This document shows, piece after piece, positions 8,721 through 17,413 of a stretch of DNA of 64,000 bases. The DNA lies in assembly GCF_036244895.1 (NCBI RefSeq), contig NZ_BQKE01000001.1, positions 3,162,001 to 3,226,000 on the forward strand. The letters run 5' to 3'. Position 1 is the stretch's first letter. Every line of letters begins with the position of its first letter. Position numbers and translations under genes: made by a program. This DNA is from Persicobacter diffluens (GTDB lineage Bacteria; Bacteroidota; Bacteroidia; Cytophagales; Cyclobacteriaceae). The notes under the pieces were generated by a model. The model saw only the letters and a list, made by a program, of their open reading frames with translations. It had not been told where the DNA came from and did not search any database.

Positions 8721-9346
8721 TGCACCTTGGTTTTTAAAAACTGTACCACCACCTCTAGTCCCATATCAAAGGTATCATTATTCGGCACCACTAAATCTGA
8801 TGTGGATTTAAAGGGCGCAATATATTGCTTATAAGTTGGCATCACGTGCTGCTCATAACGATACAACACCTCTTCCAGATCATATCCACGCTCGGCATTA
8901 TCTCTGATAATTCTTCGCTTTAACTTCACATGCTCCTCTGCATCAATGAAAACCTTCAAATCCAGATGCTCGGAAATCAGGGGTTCATAAAAGACAAATA
9001 ACCCCTCAACCACTATAATAGGTGCAGGGTGAAAAGTCAAAATATTGGGTTCACCTCCCTCATTATTAAAGGTGTATTCCTTTCTGCGGATCGTTTTACC
9101 ACTTTTCAAAGCAAGAATATCTGCTGCAAAAGCAGGGGTATCAATGGACTTGGGCAAATCAAAATTGATTACCCCATTCTCATCCACCGGCTGCACCTCC
9201 CGATCTCGATAATAATTATCCTGAGAAAGTAAACACACTTCTTCCGGAGTAAATTTATCCAAAAGAGATTTTAAAAATGTGGTTTTGCCGGAGGCGCTAC
9301 CTCCTGTAATCCCCACCACAAAGGGTTTTATTGTATTTTTATCCAT
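8717..9346 (-). CDS. Uridine kinase-like P-loop kinase, paralogue A
   Basis: 209 residues, same architecture as paralogue B. Walker A is GGSASGKT (15-22), with SQDNYY, KEYTFNNEGG, VEGLFVFYEP and RRIIRD, and a C-terminal YEQHVMPTYKQYIAPFKS block nearly identical to that of paralogue B. The nucleoside-contacting His of known uridine-cytidine kinases is Glu here. It is the first gene of a three-gene unit (kinase, kinase, KtrA) joined by two ATGA overlaps. A TATTTTTG box lies 38 nt upstream (9385-9392), but no TTG is found at proper spacing. Confidence 0.78.
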   Translation of the reverse strand: MDKNTIKPFVVGITGGSASGKTTFLKSLLDKFTPEEVCLLSQDNYYRDREVQPVDENGVINFDLPKSIDTPAFAADILALKSGKTIRRKEYTFNNEGGEPNILTFHPAPIIVVEGLFVFYEPLISEHLDLKVFIDAEEHVKLKRRIIRDNAERGYDLEEVLYRYEQHVMPTYKQYIAPFKSTSDLVVPNNDTFDMGLEVVVQFLKTKVQ

Positions 9347-9384
9347 AAGGACTTCATCCGAAAATTACGCCACAGGCTCTCCTG

Positions 9385-9392
9385 CAAAAATA
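9385..9392 (-). promoter_or_regulatory. Possible -7 box for the kinase-kinase-ktrA unit
   Basis: TATTTTTG matches TAnnTTTG and is followed by CA. The nearest TTG is 25 nt upstream, too far for the usual spacing, so this is tentative. Confidence 0.4.
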
Positions 9393-9430
9393 AGACCTTA
9401 TTGTGTGCATAATAAATCAATCAACGAAAA

Positions 9431-10012
9431 TTAATAATGTTCTTTGATGTACTCAATCAATTTCTGAACTGCGCGCCCTCGATGGCTAATTTTATTTTTC
9501 TGATGCTTGTCCATTTCAGCGAAAGTCACCTGATGATTTTCAGGTTTAAATATGGGATCATAGCCAAAGCCCTGTTCTCCACTTAGTTCCTGAATGATTT
9601 CACCTTTGGCGATTCCCTCAAACTGCTGCTGACCGTCCTCATTCAAAAGCGTAATCACCGTTCTGAATTGAGCGGAACGATCCTCTTTTCCATTAAGCTC
9701 AACCAACAATTTCTCCATATTATCGTGACTATCCCGCTGAGGCCCTGCATAACGCGCTGAATAAACGCCTGGCTCACCACCCAGTGCATGCACTTCTAAA
9801 CCGGTATCATCTGCAAAGCAAGCCACCTGAAAATGATCGAATACATATTGAGCCTTCTGCAAAGAATTACCTTCCAGAGTATCTTGCGTTTCCGGTAATT
9901 CTACCTCGCAACCAATGTCTTTTAAGCTAATTATCTTTATATGCTCCGGCATCATTGCCTGGATTTCGGCAATTTTATTGGGGTTATTCGTTGCAAAACA
10001 AATTTCTTTCAT
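9431..10012 (-). CDS. rdgB: XTP/dITP diphosphatase (Ham1/RdgB)
   Basis: 193 residues, typical for the family. It hydrolyses non-canonical purine triphosphates such as dITP and XTP to monophosphates and so keeps them out of DNA and RNA. The N-terminal FATNNPNKIAEIQ substrate loop, the catalytic ADDTGLEV block with Asp68 and Asp69, GEPGVYSARYAG, GFGYDPIF and the C-terminal KNKISHRGRA motif are all present. It is transcribed in the same direction as the kinase genes, 84 nt upstream of them, and may be cotranscribed. Confidence 0.95.
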   Translation of the reverse strand: MKEICFATNNPNKIAEIQAMMPEHIKIISLKDIGCEVELPETQDTLEGNSLQKAQYVFDHFQVACFADDTGLEVHALGGEPGVYSARYAGPQRDSHDNMEKLLVELNGKEDRSAQFRTVITLLNEDGQQQFEGIAKGEIIQELSGEQGFGYDPIFKPENHQVTFAEMDKHQKNKISHRGRAVQKLIEYIKEHY

Positions 10013-10220
10013 TTTCTATATATAAAAGCGCTATAAATCAAACCACAAAACCCTGAATCCCAATATGTAACAAAAGCACATTGACTCAAAATTTCTTAAT
10101 TTTTATAACTGCAAGTTACGGATTTGCTATTAAAAATGCGGATAAGTTAGATTTTTGTCGGCACCTGCGCATTTATTCACGTAGTTTATAGTATATTCGG
10201 CAAATTTTTTTTGATTTTGA

Positions 10221-11174
10221 ATGGAAAATTCCAGCATTGCAATACTTGACCTCGGCACCAACACTTTCCACCTGTTGGTAGTAGACCCCGCCAAAGACAC
10301 CTTTGAGGTGATCTATCGGGAGAAAATTGCCGTAGGTTTAGGCAGGGGTGGAATTAATGAGGGATATATTACCGCAGAAGCTCAAAAACGGGCGCTCAAT
10401 GCCATGATCCGTTTCCGCCGAATTATAAAAAAACTCAAGGTGGAGCACATTCATGCTACCGGAACCTCTGCCTTACGATGCGCCAAAAACAGCCTGGAAT
10501 TCATTGAATTGGTAAAGGAAAAAACCGGAATTGAAATTCAAATTATTGATGGAGATCAAGAGGCAGAATATATTTATCACGGCGTAAAAACTGCCGTAAA
10601 AATGAAATTTTTCCCTTCCCTAATTATTGATATTGGAGGCGGGTCTGTGGAATTTATTATAGCAGATAAAGAGGGCATCCACTGGAAACAAAGCTTTGAA
10701 ATTGGAGGACAAAGACTGTTGGATCGCTTTCATCAGATTGATCCGATTCCGGAAGAAAAAATCGAAGAACTTAATGATTATTTAGATCATACTCTGATTG
10801 ATTTAAAATTAGCCTGCGAAAAGTTCAAACCCGTAGAAATAATCGGTTGCTCGGGCACCTTTGATTCCCTGGTGGAAATTTATCATGAGACTGATGAGTA
10901 TGAGCACGCCATTACGGGCTTCCGAACCGAAAGAACGCTTCCTTTAATGTCTTACCTGGCCATTCACAAACTTCTGGTGGGTCGAAATCGGGATGAGCGA
11001 CTATTGGTACCGGGCATGGTTCCTTTGAGAGCGGATATGATTGTGGTTTCCTCGCTTTTAGTCAAATACATTTTACAAGAATACCATATTAAAAATATAC
11101 GAGTGAGTTCTTACGCCCTTAAAGAAGGGCTATTGACCCAAATATTGGAGCGCTTCAACAAAGCCATATCCTAA
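10221..11174 (+). CDS. Ppx/GppA family phosphatase
   Basis: 317 residues, the short two-domain form of the exopolyphosphatase/pppGpp phosphatase family (ASKHA fold). Motifs in order: DLGTNTFHLLVVD (residues 10-22), ATGTSALRCAKN, DGDQEAEYIYHGV, IIDIGGGSVEFI (adenosine/phosphate 2 loop) and GCSGTFDSL. The C-terminal HD-type domain of the long enzymes is absent. It could cleave polyphosphate or pppGpp; the sequence does not separate these. The upstream region has only a partial -7 match, TATATTCG at 10192-10199. Confidence 0.9.
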   Translation: MENSSIAILDLGTNTFHLLVVDPAKDTFEVIYREKIAVGLGRGGINEGYITAEAQKRALNAMIRFRRIIKKLKVEHIHATGTSALRCAKNSLEFIELVKEKTGIEIQIIDGDQEAEYIYHGVKTAVKMKFFPSLIIDIGGGSVEFIIADKEGIHWKQSFEIGGQRLLDRFHQIDPIPEEKIEELNDYLDHTLIDLKLACEKFKPVEIIGCSGTFDSLVEIYHETDEYEHAITGFRTERTLPLMSYLAIHKLLVGRNRDERLLVPGMVPLRADMIVVSSLLVKYILQEYHIKNIRVSSYALKEGLLTQILERFNKAIS

Positions 11175-11252
11175 TCCTGATTTAATTTTGTCTACAGCCC
11201 GCATTTATCAGCATCATTATTAGCGAAAAAGGCTTAAATTGAGCGCTGAAAA

Positions 11253-12332
11253 ATGCAAAATATGATCTTTTCTGTAGATAAACTTCAAAAATTCACCCAA
11301 GAGGTTTTCCTTAAGATGGGCTGTTCGCCAGAGCATGCCCAGCAAGCCACTCAAGTACTTTTGAGTGCGGACCTCAGAGGCATAGATTCTCACGGTGTGG
11401 CCAGACTGATTGGCTATGTTCGTTTGTGGGAGGCCGAGCGAGTAAATGCGCAACCTGACATCAAAATTGTGCATGAAACCCCGAGTACCGCTACCATCGA
11501 CGGGGATCGAGGCTTAGGTTTGGTGATCGCTCCTTACGCCATGAAAATCGCGATTGAAAAAGCGAAAGTTGCGGGTACCGGTTGGGTAGCCATCAAAAAT
11601 TCCAACCATTATGGAATTGCGGGCTATCATTCCATGATGGCTTTAGAGCACGATATGATGGGAATCTCCATGACCAACGCCTCTGCGCTTGTAGCACCAA
11701 CTTTTTCACAAGAACGCATGCTCGGCACCAACCCTATTGCCGTGGCCTGCCCCACCAATGAAGAGCCGCCCTTTGTAGCCGATTTCAGTACGACAACCGC
11801 TGCCAATGGAAAGCTGGAAATCTTACAGCGAAAGGAAGAGGAAGCGCCTATCGGCTGGGTACAAACCAAAGAAGGTCACCCAACGGAAGATGCCGGAATC
11901 TTGAAAAAAGGAGGGGCACTTTTACCACTTGGAAGTGACCGCGTGCATTCCAGCCACAAAGGCTATTGCCTGGGTTCCATCGTGGATATTTTCTCCGCAG
12001 TATTGTCGGGAGCCAATTATGGTCCTTGGGTTCCCCCATTTCCAAGCTACGTTCCCCTGCCTGAAAACCCGGTCGGAGAAGGCGTAGGACATTTTGTAGG
12101 TGCTATGCGGGTAGATGCTTTCCGTCCGGCGGAGGATTATAAAAATCATATGGACAACTGGATCAGGAGATTCCGAAATTCCACTCCTGTTGAAGGGCAG
12201 AAAAAAGTTTTGATCCCCGGAGATCCGGAAAGGGAGTCAGAGAAATTAAGAAGGAAAGAAGGTATTCCGCTTTTGGAACCTGTGGTGAAAGACTTACAGA
12301 GTTTGGCAGATAAATTCAACTTAGAATTTTAA
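11253..12332 (+). CDS. Ldh2/MDH2-family malate/L-lactate (2-oxoacid) dehydrogenase
   Basis: 359 residues of the NAD(P)-dependent Ldh2 family (YbiC/AllD/malate type), which is unrelated to Rossmann-fold lactate dehydrogenase. The signature DLRGIDSHGVARL contains catalytic His47. SNHYGIAGYHS, GTNPIAVACPT and HKGYCLG follow in the expected order. The family includes malate, sulfolactate and ureidoglycolate dehydrogenases, so the substrate remains open. The gene follows ppx by 78 nt and ends at a strong bidirectional terminator. Confidence 0.9.
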   Translation: MQNMIFSVDKLQKFTQEVFLKMGCSPEHAQQATQVLLSADLRGIDSHGVARLIGYVRLWEAERVNAQPDIKIVHETPSTATIDGDRGLGLVIAPYAMKIAIEKAKVAGTGWVAIKNSNHYGIAGYHSMMALEHDMMGISMTNASALVAPTFSQERMLGTNPIAVACPTNEEPPFVADFSTTTAANGKLEILQRKEEEAPIGWVQTKEGHPTEDAGILKKGGALLPLGSDRVHSSHKGYCLGSIVDIFSAVLSGANYGPWVPPFPSYVPLPENPVGEGVGHFVGAMRVDAFRPAEDYKNHMDNWIRRFRNSTPVEGQKKVLIPGDPERESEKLRRKEGIPLLEPVVKDLQSLADKFNLEF

Positions 12333-12334
12333 AT

Positions 12335-12371
12335 AAAACAGGCGACCCTTTTTGAGTCGCCTGTTTTTTTA
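12335..12371. terminator. Bidirectional terminator between the dehydrogenase and the barrel protein gene
   Basis: ACAGGCGAC (12338-12346) pairs with GTCGCCTGT (12356-12364), flanked by A-rich and T-rich tracts on both sides. Confidence 0.9.
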
Positions 12372-12902
12372 GATGGCAAAGCCAACACGAATTACGTATG
12401 GGTCGCTATAAGGGCTTTTGAATTCGTCATAAGTGAAATTATACAAGACGGAAACCGAAACCCCTCCTCTTTTCCCAAAAGGCTGAAAGTAACCTGCTCC
12501 TAAAAAAACGCCAGGAACCCATTCTCTTTTGGTTTCCCGAACATTATAAACCTCCAAATTCAGGCCCTCGACCTCCCCTCGTAAAAAGAAGTTTTTATAA
12601 ATATTATACCGGCCAAACCAACGGAAGCCATAGGTACTGCTGGTTAATTTAGGATCAAAACGCTTATCCTCATAATATTGATAAACTACCCCTAGCCCTG
12701 TGGAAAATTTGGGGGTTACCATTACTCCTACAGTTGGTGAAACTTCTATATAAGTAAAAGTACCAAAGGACAGGCCAAAATTACCGCCAAAAAACAAACG
12801 GTCCTTCAATGGGGGTTTCTCTTCTTTCACGTAATCTATTTGCGCATTGGCAAAAGAAAAGCATGTCAACAATAGCAAAAGGCTCAACAGGGCTTTTTTC
12901 AT
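12369..12902 (-). CDS. Outer-membrane beta-barrel protein
   Basis: 177 residues. A clear signal peptide with hydrophobic core LLSLLLLLTCFSF is cleaved after FANA (about residue 20). The mature part alternates polar and aromatic residues, with Gly-rich turns and strands such as FGGNFGLSFGTFTY, and ends VIRVGFAI. This fits a small 8-stranded OmpA/OmpW-like barrel with a C-terminal hydrophobic strand. The function is unknown. It is transcribed leftward, 26 nt upstream of no other gene in its unit except the DivIC-like gene, which lies before it. Confidence 0.75.
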   Translation of the reverse strand: MKKALLSLLLLLTCFSFANAQIDYVKEEKPPLKDRLFFGGNFGLSFGTFTYIEVSPTVGVMVTPKFSTGLGVVYQYYEDKRFDPKLTSSTYGFRWFGRYNIYKNFFLRGEVEGLNLEVYNVRETKREWVPGVFLGAGYFQPFGKRGGVSVSVLYNFTYDEFKSPYSDPYVIRVGFAI

Positions 12903-12928
12903 AGGAGTATTATTGGAGGTTTTCGGTT

Positions 12929-13234
12929 TTATTGATCAGCATGTTCGATGACATAAACATCTTCATGCCTTTTTTTCATCAAATATTTTTCTCTTGCAAA
13001 TTTCTCCAAAAGGGCCTTATTGGTCATCAACTCCTCTCTTTCTTCTTGCACCACCTCAATCTCCTTTTGGTAAAAGGATTTTTCCTCTTCCAGTTCCACC
13101 ATTTTTTGGTGCAGTTTATACTGATTAACCCAATCGTTGGAATCAAAAAACACCATCCAAATAATGAATAGGGCTACTAAATAGAAATAAACGGAGCGAA
13201 AAATAGCCGGGATTCGCTCAATGTCTTCTTGCAT
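12929..13234 (-). CDS. Septum formation initiator family protein (DivIC/FtsB-like)
   Basis: 101 residues. One transmembrane helix (about residues 14-28, VYFYLVALFIIWMVF) is followed by a coiled coil rich in Glu and Lys (about 38-75). The C-terminal KALLEKFAREKYLMKKRHEDVYVI contains the AREKY block typical of FtsB/DivIC, which joins FtsL and FtsQ/DivIB at the division site. It lies downstream of eno, but the eno terminator separates them. The barrel protein gene starts 26 nt after its stop. Confidence 0.88.
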   Translation of the reverse strand: MQEDIERIPAIFRSVYFYLVALFIIWMVFFDSNDWVNQYKLHQKMVELEEEKSFYQKEIEVVQEEREELMTNKALLEKFAREKYLMKKRHEDVYVIEHADQ

Positions 13235-13265
13235 GAATAAATTTTGAAAGTTCTCTTACTGCAAA

Positions 13266-13300
13266 ATAAAAAAAAGCCCCAACTTTCGTCAGGGCTTTAA
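13266..13300 (-). terminator. Terminator of carA-eno
   Basis: Minus-strand stem AAGCCCTGAC/GTTGGGGCTT closed by a GAAA tetraloop, followed by T8. It lies 23 nt after the eno stop. Confidence 0.88.
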
Positions 13301-13322
13301 TAATATTTACAAAAATAACTTC

Positions 13323-14624
13323 TTAGAAGTTGAATTCTTGCTTGAAAGCTTTCATGCCTAAGTAAACTGCAGTTTTACCTAATTCTTCCTCGATTCTCAA
13401 CAATTGGTTGTATTTCGCCATACGGTCAGAACGAGAAGCAGAACCAGTTTTGATTTGACCACAGTTCAATGCTACTGCCAAGTCAGCAATAGTGTTATCT
13501 TCAGTTTCGCCTGAACGGTGAGACATTACTGAAGTATAACCTGCACGGTGAGCCATTTCAACAGCTGCGATAGTCTCAGTCAAAGAACCAATTTGGTTAA
13601 CTTTAATCAAGATAGAGTTAGCGATACCTTCGTTGATACCACGCTCCAATTTCTCTACGTTAGTTACGAATAAATCGTCACCTACCAACTGGCACTTATC
13701 TCCTACCAAGTCAGTCAACGCTTTGAAACCAGCCCAGTCGTTCTCATCCATACCATCTTCGATAGAAGTGATAGGGTATTTAGCAACTAGTTCAGCCAAG
13801 TATTCCGCTTGCTCTTGAGAAGTTTTAACACCACCTTTCATGTCGTTAAATTTCTCGTAGTTGTACTTACCGTCTACGAAGAACTCAGAAGCAGCACAAT
13901 CCAAAGCGATAGTGATGTCTTTACCCCAAACGTAACCAGCATTTTCAACAGCCAATTTAACTGAATCCAATGCATCCTCAGTAGATTCGAAAGCTGGAGC
14001 GAAACCACCTTCGTCACCTACAGCAGTAGAAAGACCACGATCGTGGATCACAGATTTCAACGCGTGGAATACTTCACAACCCATACGGATAGCAGTAGTA
14101 AAATCAGGCGCAGAAACTGGCTGGATCATGAATTCCTGGAATGCGATAGGTGCATCAGAGTGAGAACCACCGTTGATGATGTTCATCATTGGTACAGGCA
14201 TTGTTTTCGCAGAAACACCACCTACATATTTGTAAAGAGGCAAACCTGCTTCCTCAGCAGCAGCTTTAGCTACAGCCAAAGATACACCCAAGATAGCGTT
14301 AGCTCCCAACTTTGCTTTGTTTGGAGTGCCATCAAGGTCGATCATCAATTGGTCAATCGCCGCTTGCTCAGACACGTCCATTCCTACTAATTCCTTAGCA
14401 ATGATGTCGTTTACGTTTGAAACAGCCTTAAGAACACCTTTACCCAAGTAAACGCTCTTATCGCCATCACGCAACTCAACTGCCTCGTACTCACCAGTAG
14501 AAGCGCCAGATGGAACGGCAGCTCTACCTAAACAACCATTTGCGGTAATTACATCAACCTCAACAGTTGGGTTACCACGAGAATCAAGAATTTGACGTGC
14601 TTTGATTTCCTCAATAAAGCTCAT
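13323..14624 (-). CDS. eno: Enolase
   Basis: 433 residues, full length. Interconverts 2-phosphoglycerate and phosphoenolpyruvate in glycolysis. Visible blocks are ARQILDSRGNPTVEVD at the N-terminus, GANAILGVSLA, PMMNIINGGSHSD, SIEDGMDENDW, LVGDDLFVTN and the catalytic-loop motif SHRSGETEDN near the C-terminus. It follows carA by 11 nt and is probably read from the same transcript. Confidence 0.98.
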   Translation of the reverse strand: MSFIEEIKARQILDSRGNPTVEVDVITANGCLGRAAVPSGASTGEYEAVELRDGDKSVYLGKGVLKAVSNVNDIIAKELVGMDVSEQAAIDQLMIDLDGTPNKAKLGANAILGVSLAVAKAAAEEAGLPLYKYVGGVSAKTMPVPMMNIINGGSHSDAPIAFQEFMIQPVSAPDFTTAIRMGCEVFHALKSVIHDRGLSTAVGDEGGFAPAFESTEDALDSVKLAVENAGYVWGKDITIALDCAASEFFVDGKYNYEKFNDMKGGVKTSQEQAEYLAELVAKYPITSIEDGMDENDWAGFKALTDLVGDKCQLVGDDLFVTNVEKLERGINEGIANSILIKVNQIGSLTETIAAVEMAHRAGYTSVMSHRSGETEDNTIADLAVALNCGQIKTGSASRSDRMAKYNQLLRIEEELGKTAVYLGMKAFKQEFNF

Positions 14625-14635
14625 TGTAATTGTAT

Positions 14636-15742
14636 TTAGTTATCCATTAATGATAAAAAGTCCTCGAAAAGGTAATGCGAGTCATGTGGTCCTGGAGAAG
14701 ACTCCGGGTGATACTGTACAGAAAAAGCTTTCTTATCCTTTACACGGATACCTTCTACTGTATTATCATTTAAGTTGATGTGGGTCACTTCCACATTACC
14801 TGATTTTTCCACTTCTTCTGCAGAAACTGCAAAACCGTGATTTTGGGATGTTACTTCGCAACGTCCCGTTAGCAAGTTCTTCACCGGATGGTTCAATCCA
14901 CGGTGACCACTATGCATTTTATAAGTTGAGATGCCAGTAGCGCGAGCCAAGATCTGGTGTCCCATACAAATTCCAAATAATGGCTGATCATCAGCAATAA
15001 TTTGTTTAACCGTATCTACAGCGTAATCCATTGCTGCAGGGTCACCAGGGCCATTAGAAATAAAGTAACCGTCCGCACCCCATGCTTTCAATTCTTCATA
15101 AGGGGTCGTGGATGGGAAAAGCTTACATTCCATACCTCTAGACTCCATATGTCTAAGAATGCTTTCCTTAATTCCCAAATCTAAAACAGCGACGCGTTTC
15201 TTAGTCTCTACATTTTCCGCTTTACGGATTACCGGCTCCTTAACACAAACCTGAGAAGATAGCTCCAGTCCTTTCATAGAAGGAACTTCTTTCAACTGTG
15301 CACGAAGTACCTCATAATCGTGAATCTCTGAGGAGATAATGGCGTTCATCGCACCTTTGGAACGAATATGTCGAACCAATTTACGAGTGTCAATATCGGC
15401 TATACCTACGATACCGTGAAGCTCCAAATAGTCCTGTAGACTGGACTCGGCCTCTTTACGGCTGTAAATATCGCTAAAAGTATTGATCACTACACCAAAA
15501 ATCGAAGGATTTAATCCCTCAGATTCATTTTCATGAACCCCATAATTACCAATATGGGAGTTAGTCGTAACGATGATTTGTCCGAAGTACGAAGGATCTG
15601 TGTAAACCTCCTGATAACCAGTCATTCCAGTATTAAAACAGATTTCCCCGCCTTTGGTACCAATTTTTCCAATAGCGCGACCGTGGAACACAGTTCCATC
15701 TTCCAACATTAAAACAGCTTCAGACTTATACGTGTACTTCAT
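14636..15742 (-). CDS. carA: Carbamoyl-phosphate synthase small (glutaminase) subunit
   Basis: 368 residues. Hydrolyses glutamine and passes ammonia to CarB for carbamoyl phosphate, used in arginine and pyrimidine synthesis. The N-terminal CPSase small-chain domain (MLEDGTVFHGRAIG) is followed by a class I glutamine amidotransferase domain with the nucleophile in FGICMGHQILA and the His-Glu pair in VQYHPESSPGPHD. carB is not adjacent. The leader contains an inverted repeat (15803-15829) described separately. Confidence 0.97.
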   Translation of the reverse strand: MKYTYKSEAVLMLEDGTVFHGRAIGKIGTKGGEICFNTGMTGYQEVYTDPSYFGQIIVTTNSHIGNYGVHENESEGLNPSIFGVVINTFSDIYSRKEAESSLQDYLELHGIVGIADIDTRKLVRHIRSKGAMNAIISSEIHDYEVLRAQLKEVPSMKGLELSSQVCVKEPVIRKAENVETKKRVAVLDLGIKESILRHMESRGMECKLFPSTTPYEELKAWGADGYFISNGPGDPAAMDYAVDTVKQIIADDQPLFGICMGHQILARATGISTYKMHSGHRGLNHPVKNLLTGRCEVTSQNHGFAVSAEEVEKSGNVEVTHINLNDNTVEGIRVKDKKAFSVQYHPESSPGPHDSHYLFEDFLSLMDN

Positions 15743-15802
15743 GGGTGTTTGATATTACAATATAAAATTAAAGAATTCAGGAAACATAAATTGTGATCTG
15801 CA

Positions 15803-15829
15803 TCAAGTTGACAGAAAAAATCAACTTGA
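15803..15829 (-). promoter_or_regulatory. 9-bp inverted repeat upstream of carA
   Basis: TCAAGTTGA (15803-15811) and TCAACTTGA (15821-15829) are perfect reverse complements separated by 9 nt. The repeat lies 61 nt before the carA start, between it and the rplQ terminator. It could be a leader hairpin or an operator. A near -7 box (TATGTTTC, 15788-15781) follows it, but its spacing to a TTG is too short to call a promoter. Confidence 0.5.
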
Positions 15830-15832
15830 CAT

Positions 15833-15866
15833 AAAAAAAGGGATTAGCAAAACTAATCCCTTTAAT
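15833..15866 (-). terminator. Terminator at the end of the ribosomal cluster (after rplQ)
   Basis: Minus-strand AAAGGGATTAG/CTAATCCCTTT stem with a TTTTG loop and T7, 19 nt after the rplQ stop. Confidence 0.9.
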
Positions 15867-15881
15867 ATTTTAACTAACGAA

Positions 15882-16361
15882 TCATTCAGCTGAATCTTCG
15901 TTAGAAGCCTCAGCAGCCGCATCAGTAGTAGCTTTAGCGCCACCACCACGACGGCTACGACGCGTCTTTTTCTTTTCAGTAGCTTCGCCACCGATCAACA
16001 ATTCATTGTAGTCTACCAACTCAATGAACGCCATCTCAGCGTTATCACCCAAACGAGTACCCGTCTTAATAATACGAGTATATCCACCTGGACGACCAGC
16101 GATTTTTGTCGCTACCTCATCAAACAAAATCTTAACTGCCTCTTTGTCCTGAAGGAAAGAGAATACCACACGACGAGAGTGAGTAGTATCTTGTTTCGCT
16201 TTCGTTAACAAGGGCTCAACAACTTTACGCAATGCTTTAGCCTTTGCTACAGTTGTTTGAATACGCTTATGCAAAATCAAGGAAGTAGCCATGTTCGATA
16301 ACATAGCGTTACGGTGAGCCGTCTTTCTTCCAAGATGGTTAAATTTCTTACCGTGTCTCAT
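15882..16361 (-). CDS. rplQ: 50S ribosomal protein L17
   Basis: 159 residues against about 127 in E. coli. The core MRHGKKFNHLGRKTAHRNAML through TRIIKTGTRLGDNAEMAFIEL is standard. The extra C-terminal part (about 125-159) has a basic KKKTRRSRRGGG stretch followed by an acidic Ala-rich tail, an extension common in Bacteroidota. It is the last gene of the long cluster, 7 nt after rpoA. Confidence 0.98.
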   Translation of the reverse strand: MRHGKKFNHLGRKTAHRNAMLSNMATSLILHKRIQTTVAKAKALRKVVEPLLTKAKQDTTHSRRVVFSFLQDKEAVKILFDEVATKIAGRPGGYTRIIKTGTRLGDNAEMAFIELVDYNELLIGGEATEKKKTRRSRRGGGAKATTDAAAEASNEDSAE

Positions 16362-16368
16362 TTTTTAA

Positions 16369-17358
16369 TTAATCCTCATCAAGTTTGTACTTGGAAATAT
16401 CCATCCCGAAGGTCAAACCTTTATCGGCAACCAATGCTTCCAATTCAGAAAGCGATTTTTTACCGAAGTTACGGAACTTCATCATATCGGAGATCTCTAA
16501 AGTCACCAAATCACCTAGTGTCTTCACGTCCGCTGCTTTCAAACAGTTGTAAGCACGAACAGAAAGGTCTAGGTCATTCAAAGGAGTCTTCAACATTTTT
16601 CTCATGTGAAGCATTTCCTCATCGATTGGCTCTTGTTCACCACCTCCGCTTTGCTCCAAGATCATTGAATCTTTGGTAAATAGGGCAAAATGACGAATCA
16701 AAATGTTCGCCGCTCCTTGCAGGGCGTCTTCCGGGTGAATAGATCCATCCGTTTCGATGTCCAACGTCAATTGCTCATAATCGGTACGCTGTTCAACACG
16801 CGTATTCTCGATATGGTATTTAACATTTTTAATCGGAGTAAAGATGGCATCAACCGGAATAAATCCGAATACCTGCTCTGCTGGTTTATTTTCCTCTGCT
16901 GGCAAATAACCACGTCCTTTTTCTAAAGTGAATTCGATTTCGAATTCTTTAGATTCGTCCAGGTTACAAATTACCAAATCAGGGTTCAAAATCTCAAATG
17001 AAGAAGTGAACTTGGAAATATCACCGGCGGTAAAGGTTCTTTGTCCCTTTATGCTCACATTTAACTTATTCTCAACTATGTCCGAGATCTTCTTAAAACG
17101 AATTTGCTTGATGTTAAGAATAATCTCCGCTACATCTTCGACCACACCTTCGATGGTTGAGAATTCGTGCAAAACACCCGCTATTTTGATACCGGTTACG
17201 GCATATCCTTCTAATGAGGACAACAAAATACGACGCAATGCATTTCCAATGGTAACTCCATACCCTTTTTCAAGCGGTTTGAATGTAAATAGTCCGTGGA
17301 AATCATCCGCCTTCTCCATGACCACTTTCTCGGGCATTTGAAACGCTAAAATCGACAT
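16369..17358 (-). CDS. rpoA: DNA-directed RNA polymerase subunit alpha
   Basis: 329 residues. The N-terminal domain (about 1-235) carries the dimerisation block PLEKGYGVTIGNALRRILLSS. A linker leads to the C-terminal domain (about 250-320) with LDLSVRAYNCLKAADVKTLGDL and RNFGKKSLSELE, the helices that contact DNA and activators. It stands between rpsD and rplQ in the standard alpha-operon order. Confidence 0.99.
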   Translation of the reverse strand: MSILAFQMPEKVVMEKADDFHGLFTFKPLEKGYGVTIGNALRRILLSSLEGYAVTGIKIAGVLHEFSTIEGVVEDVAEIILNIKQIRFKKISDIVENKLNVSIKGQRTFTAGDISKFTSSFEILNPDLVICNLDESKEFEIEFTLEKGRGYLPAEENKPAEQVFGFIPVDAIFTPIKNVKYHIENTRVEQRTDYEQLTLDIETDGSIHPEDALQGAANILIRHFALFTKDSMILEQSGGGEQEPIDEEMLHMRKMLKTPLNDLDLSVRAYNCLKAADVKTLGDLVTLEISDMMKFRNFGKKSLSELEALVADKGLTFGMDISKYKLDED

Positions 17359-17413
17359 AGTTTTTCCGTTGGTTACAGAATAAGTTAAGAAATAAGTTAA
17401 TAAGAATAAATGA

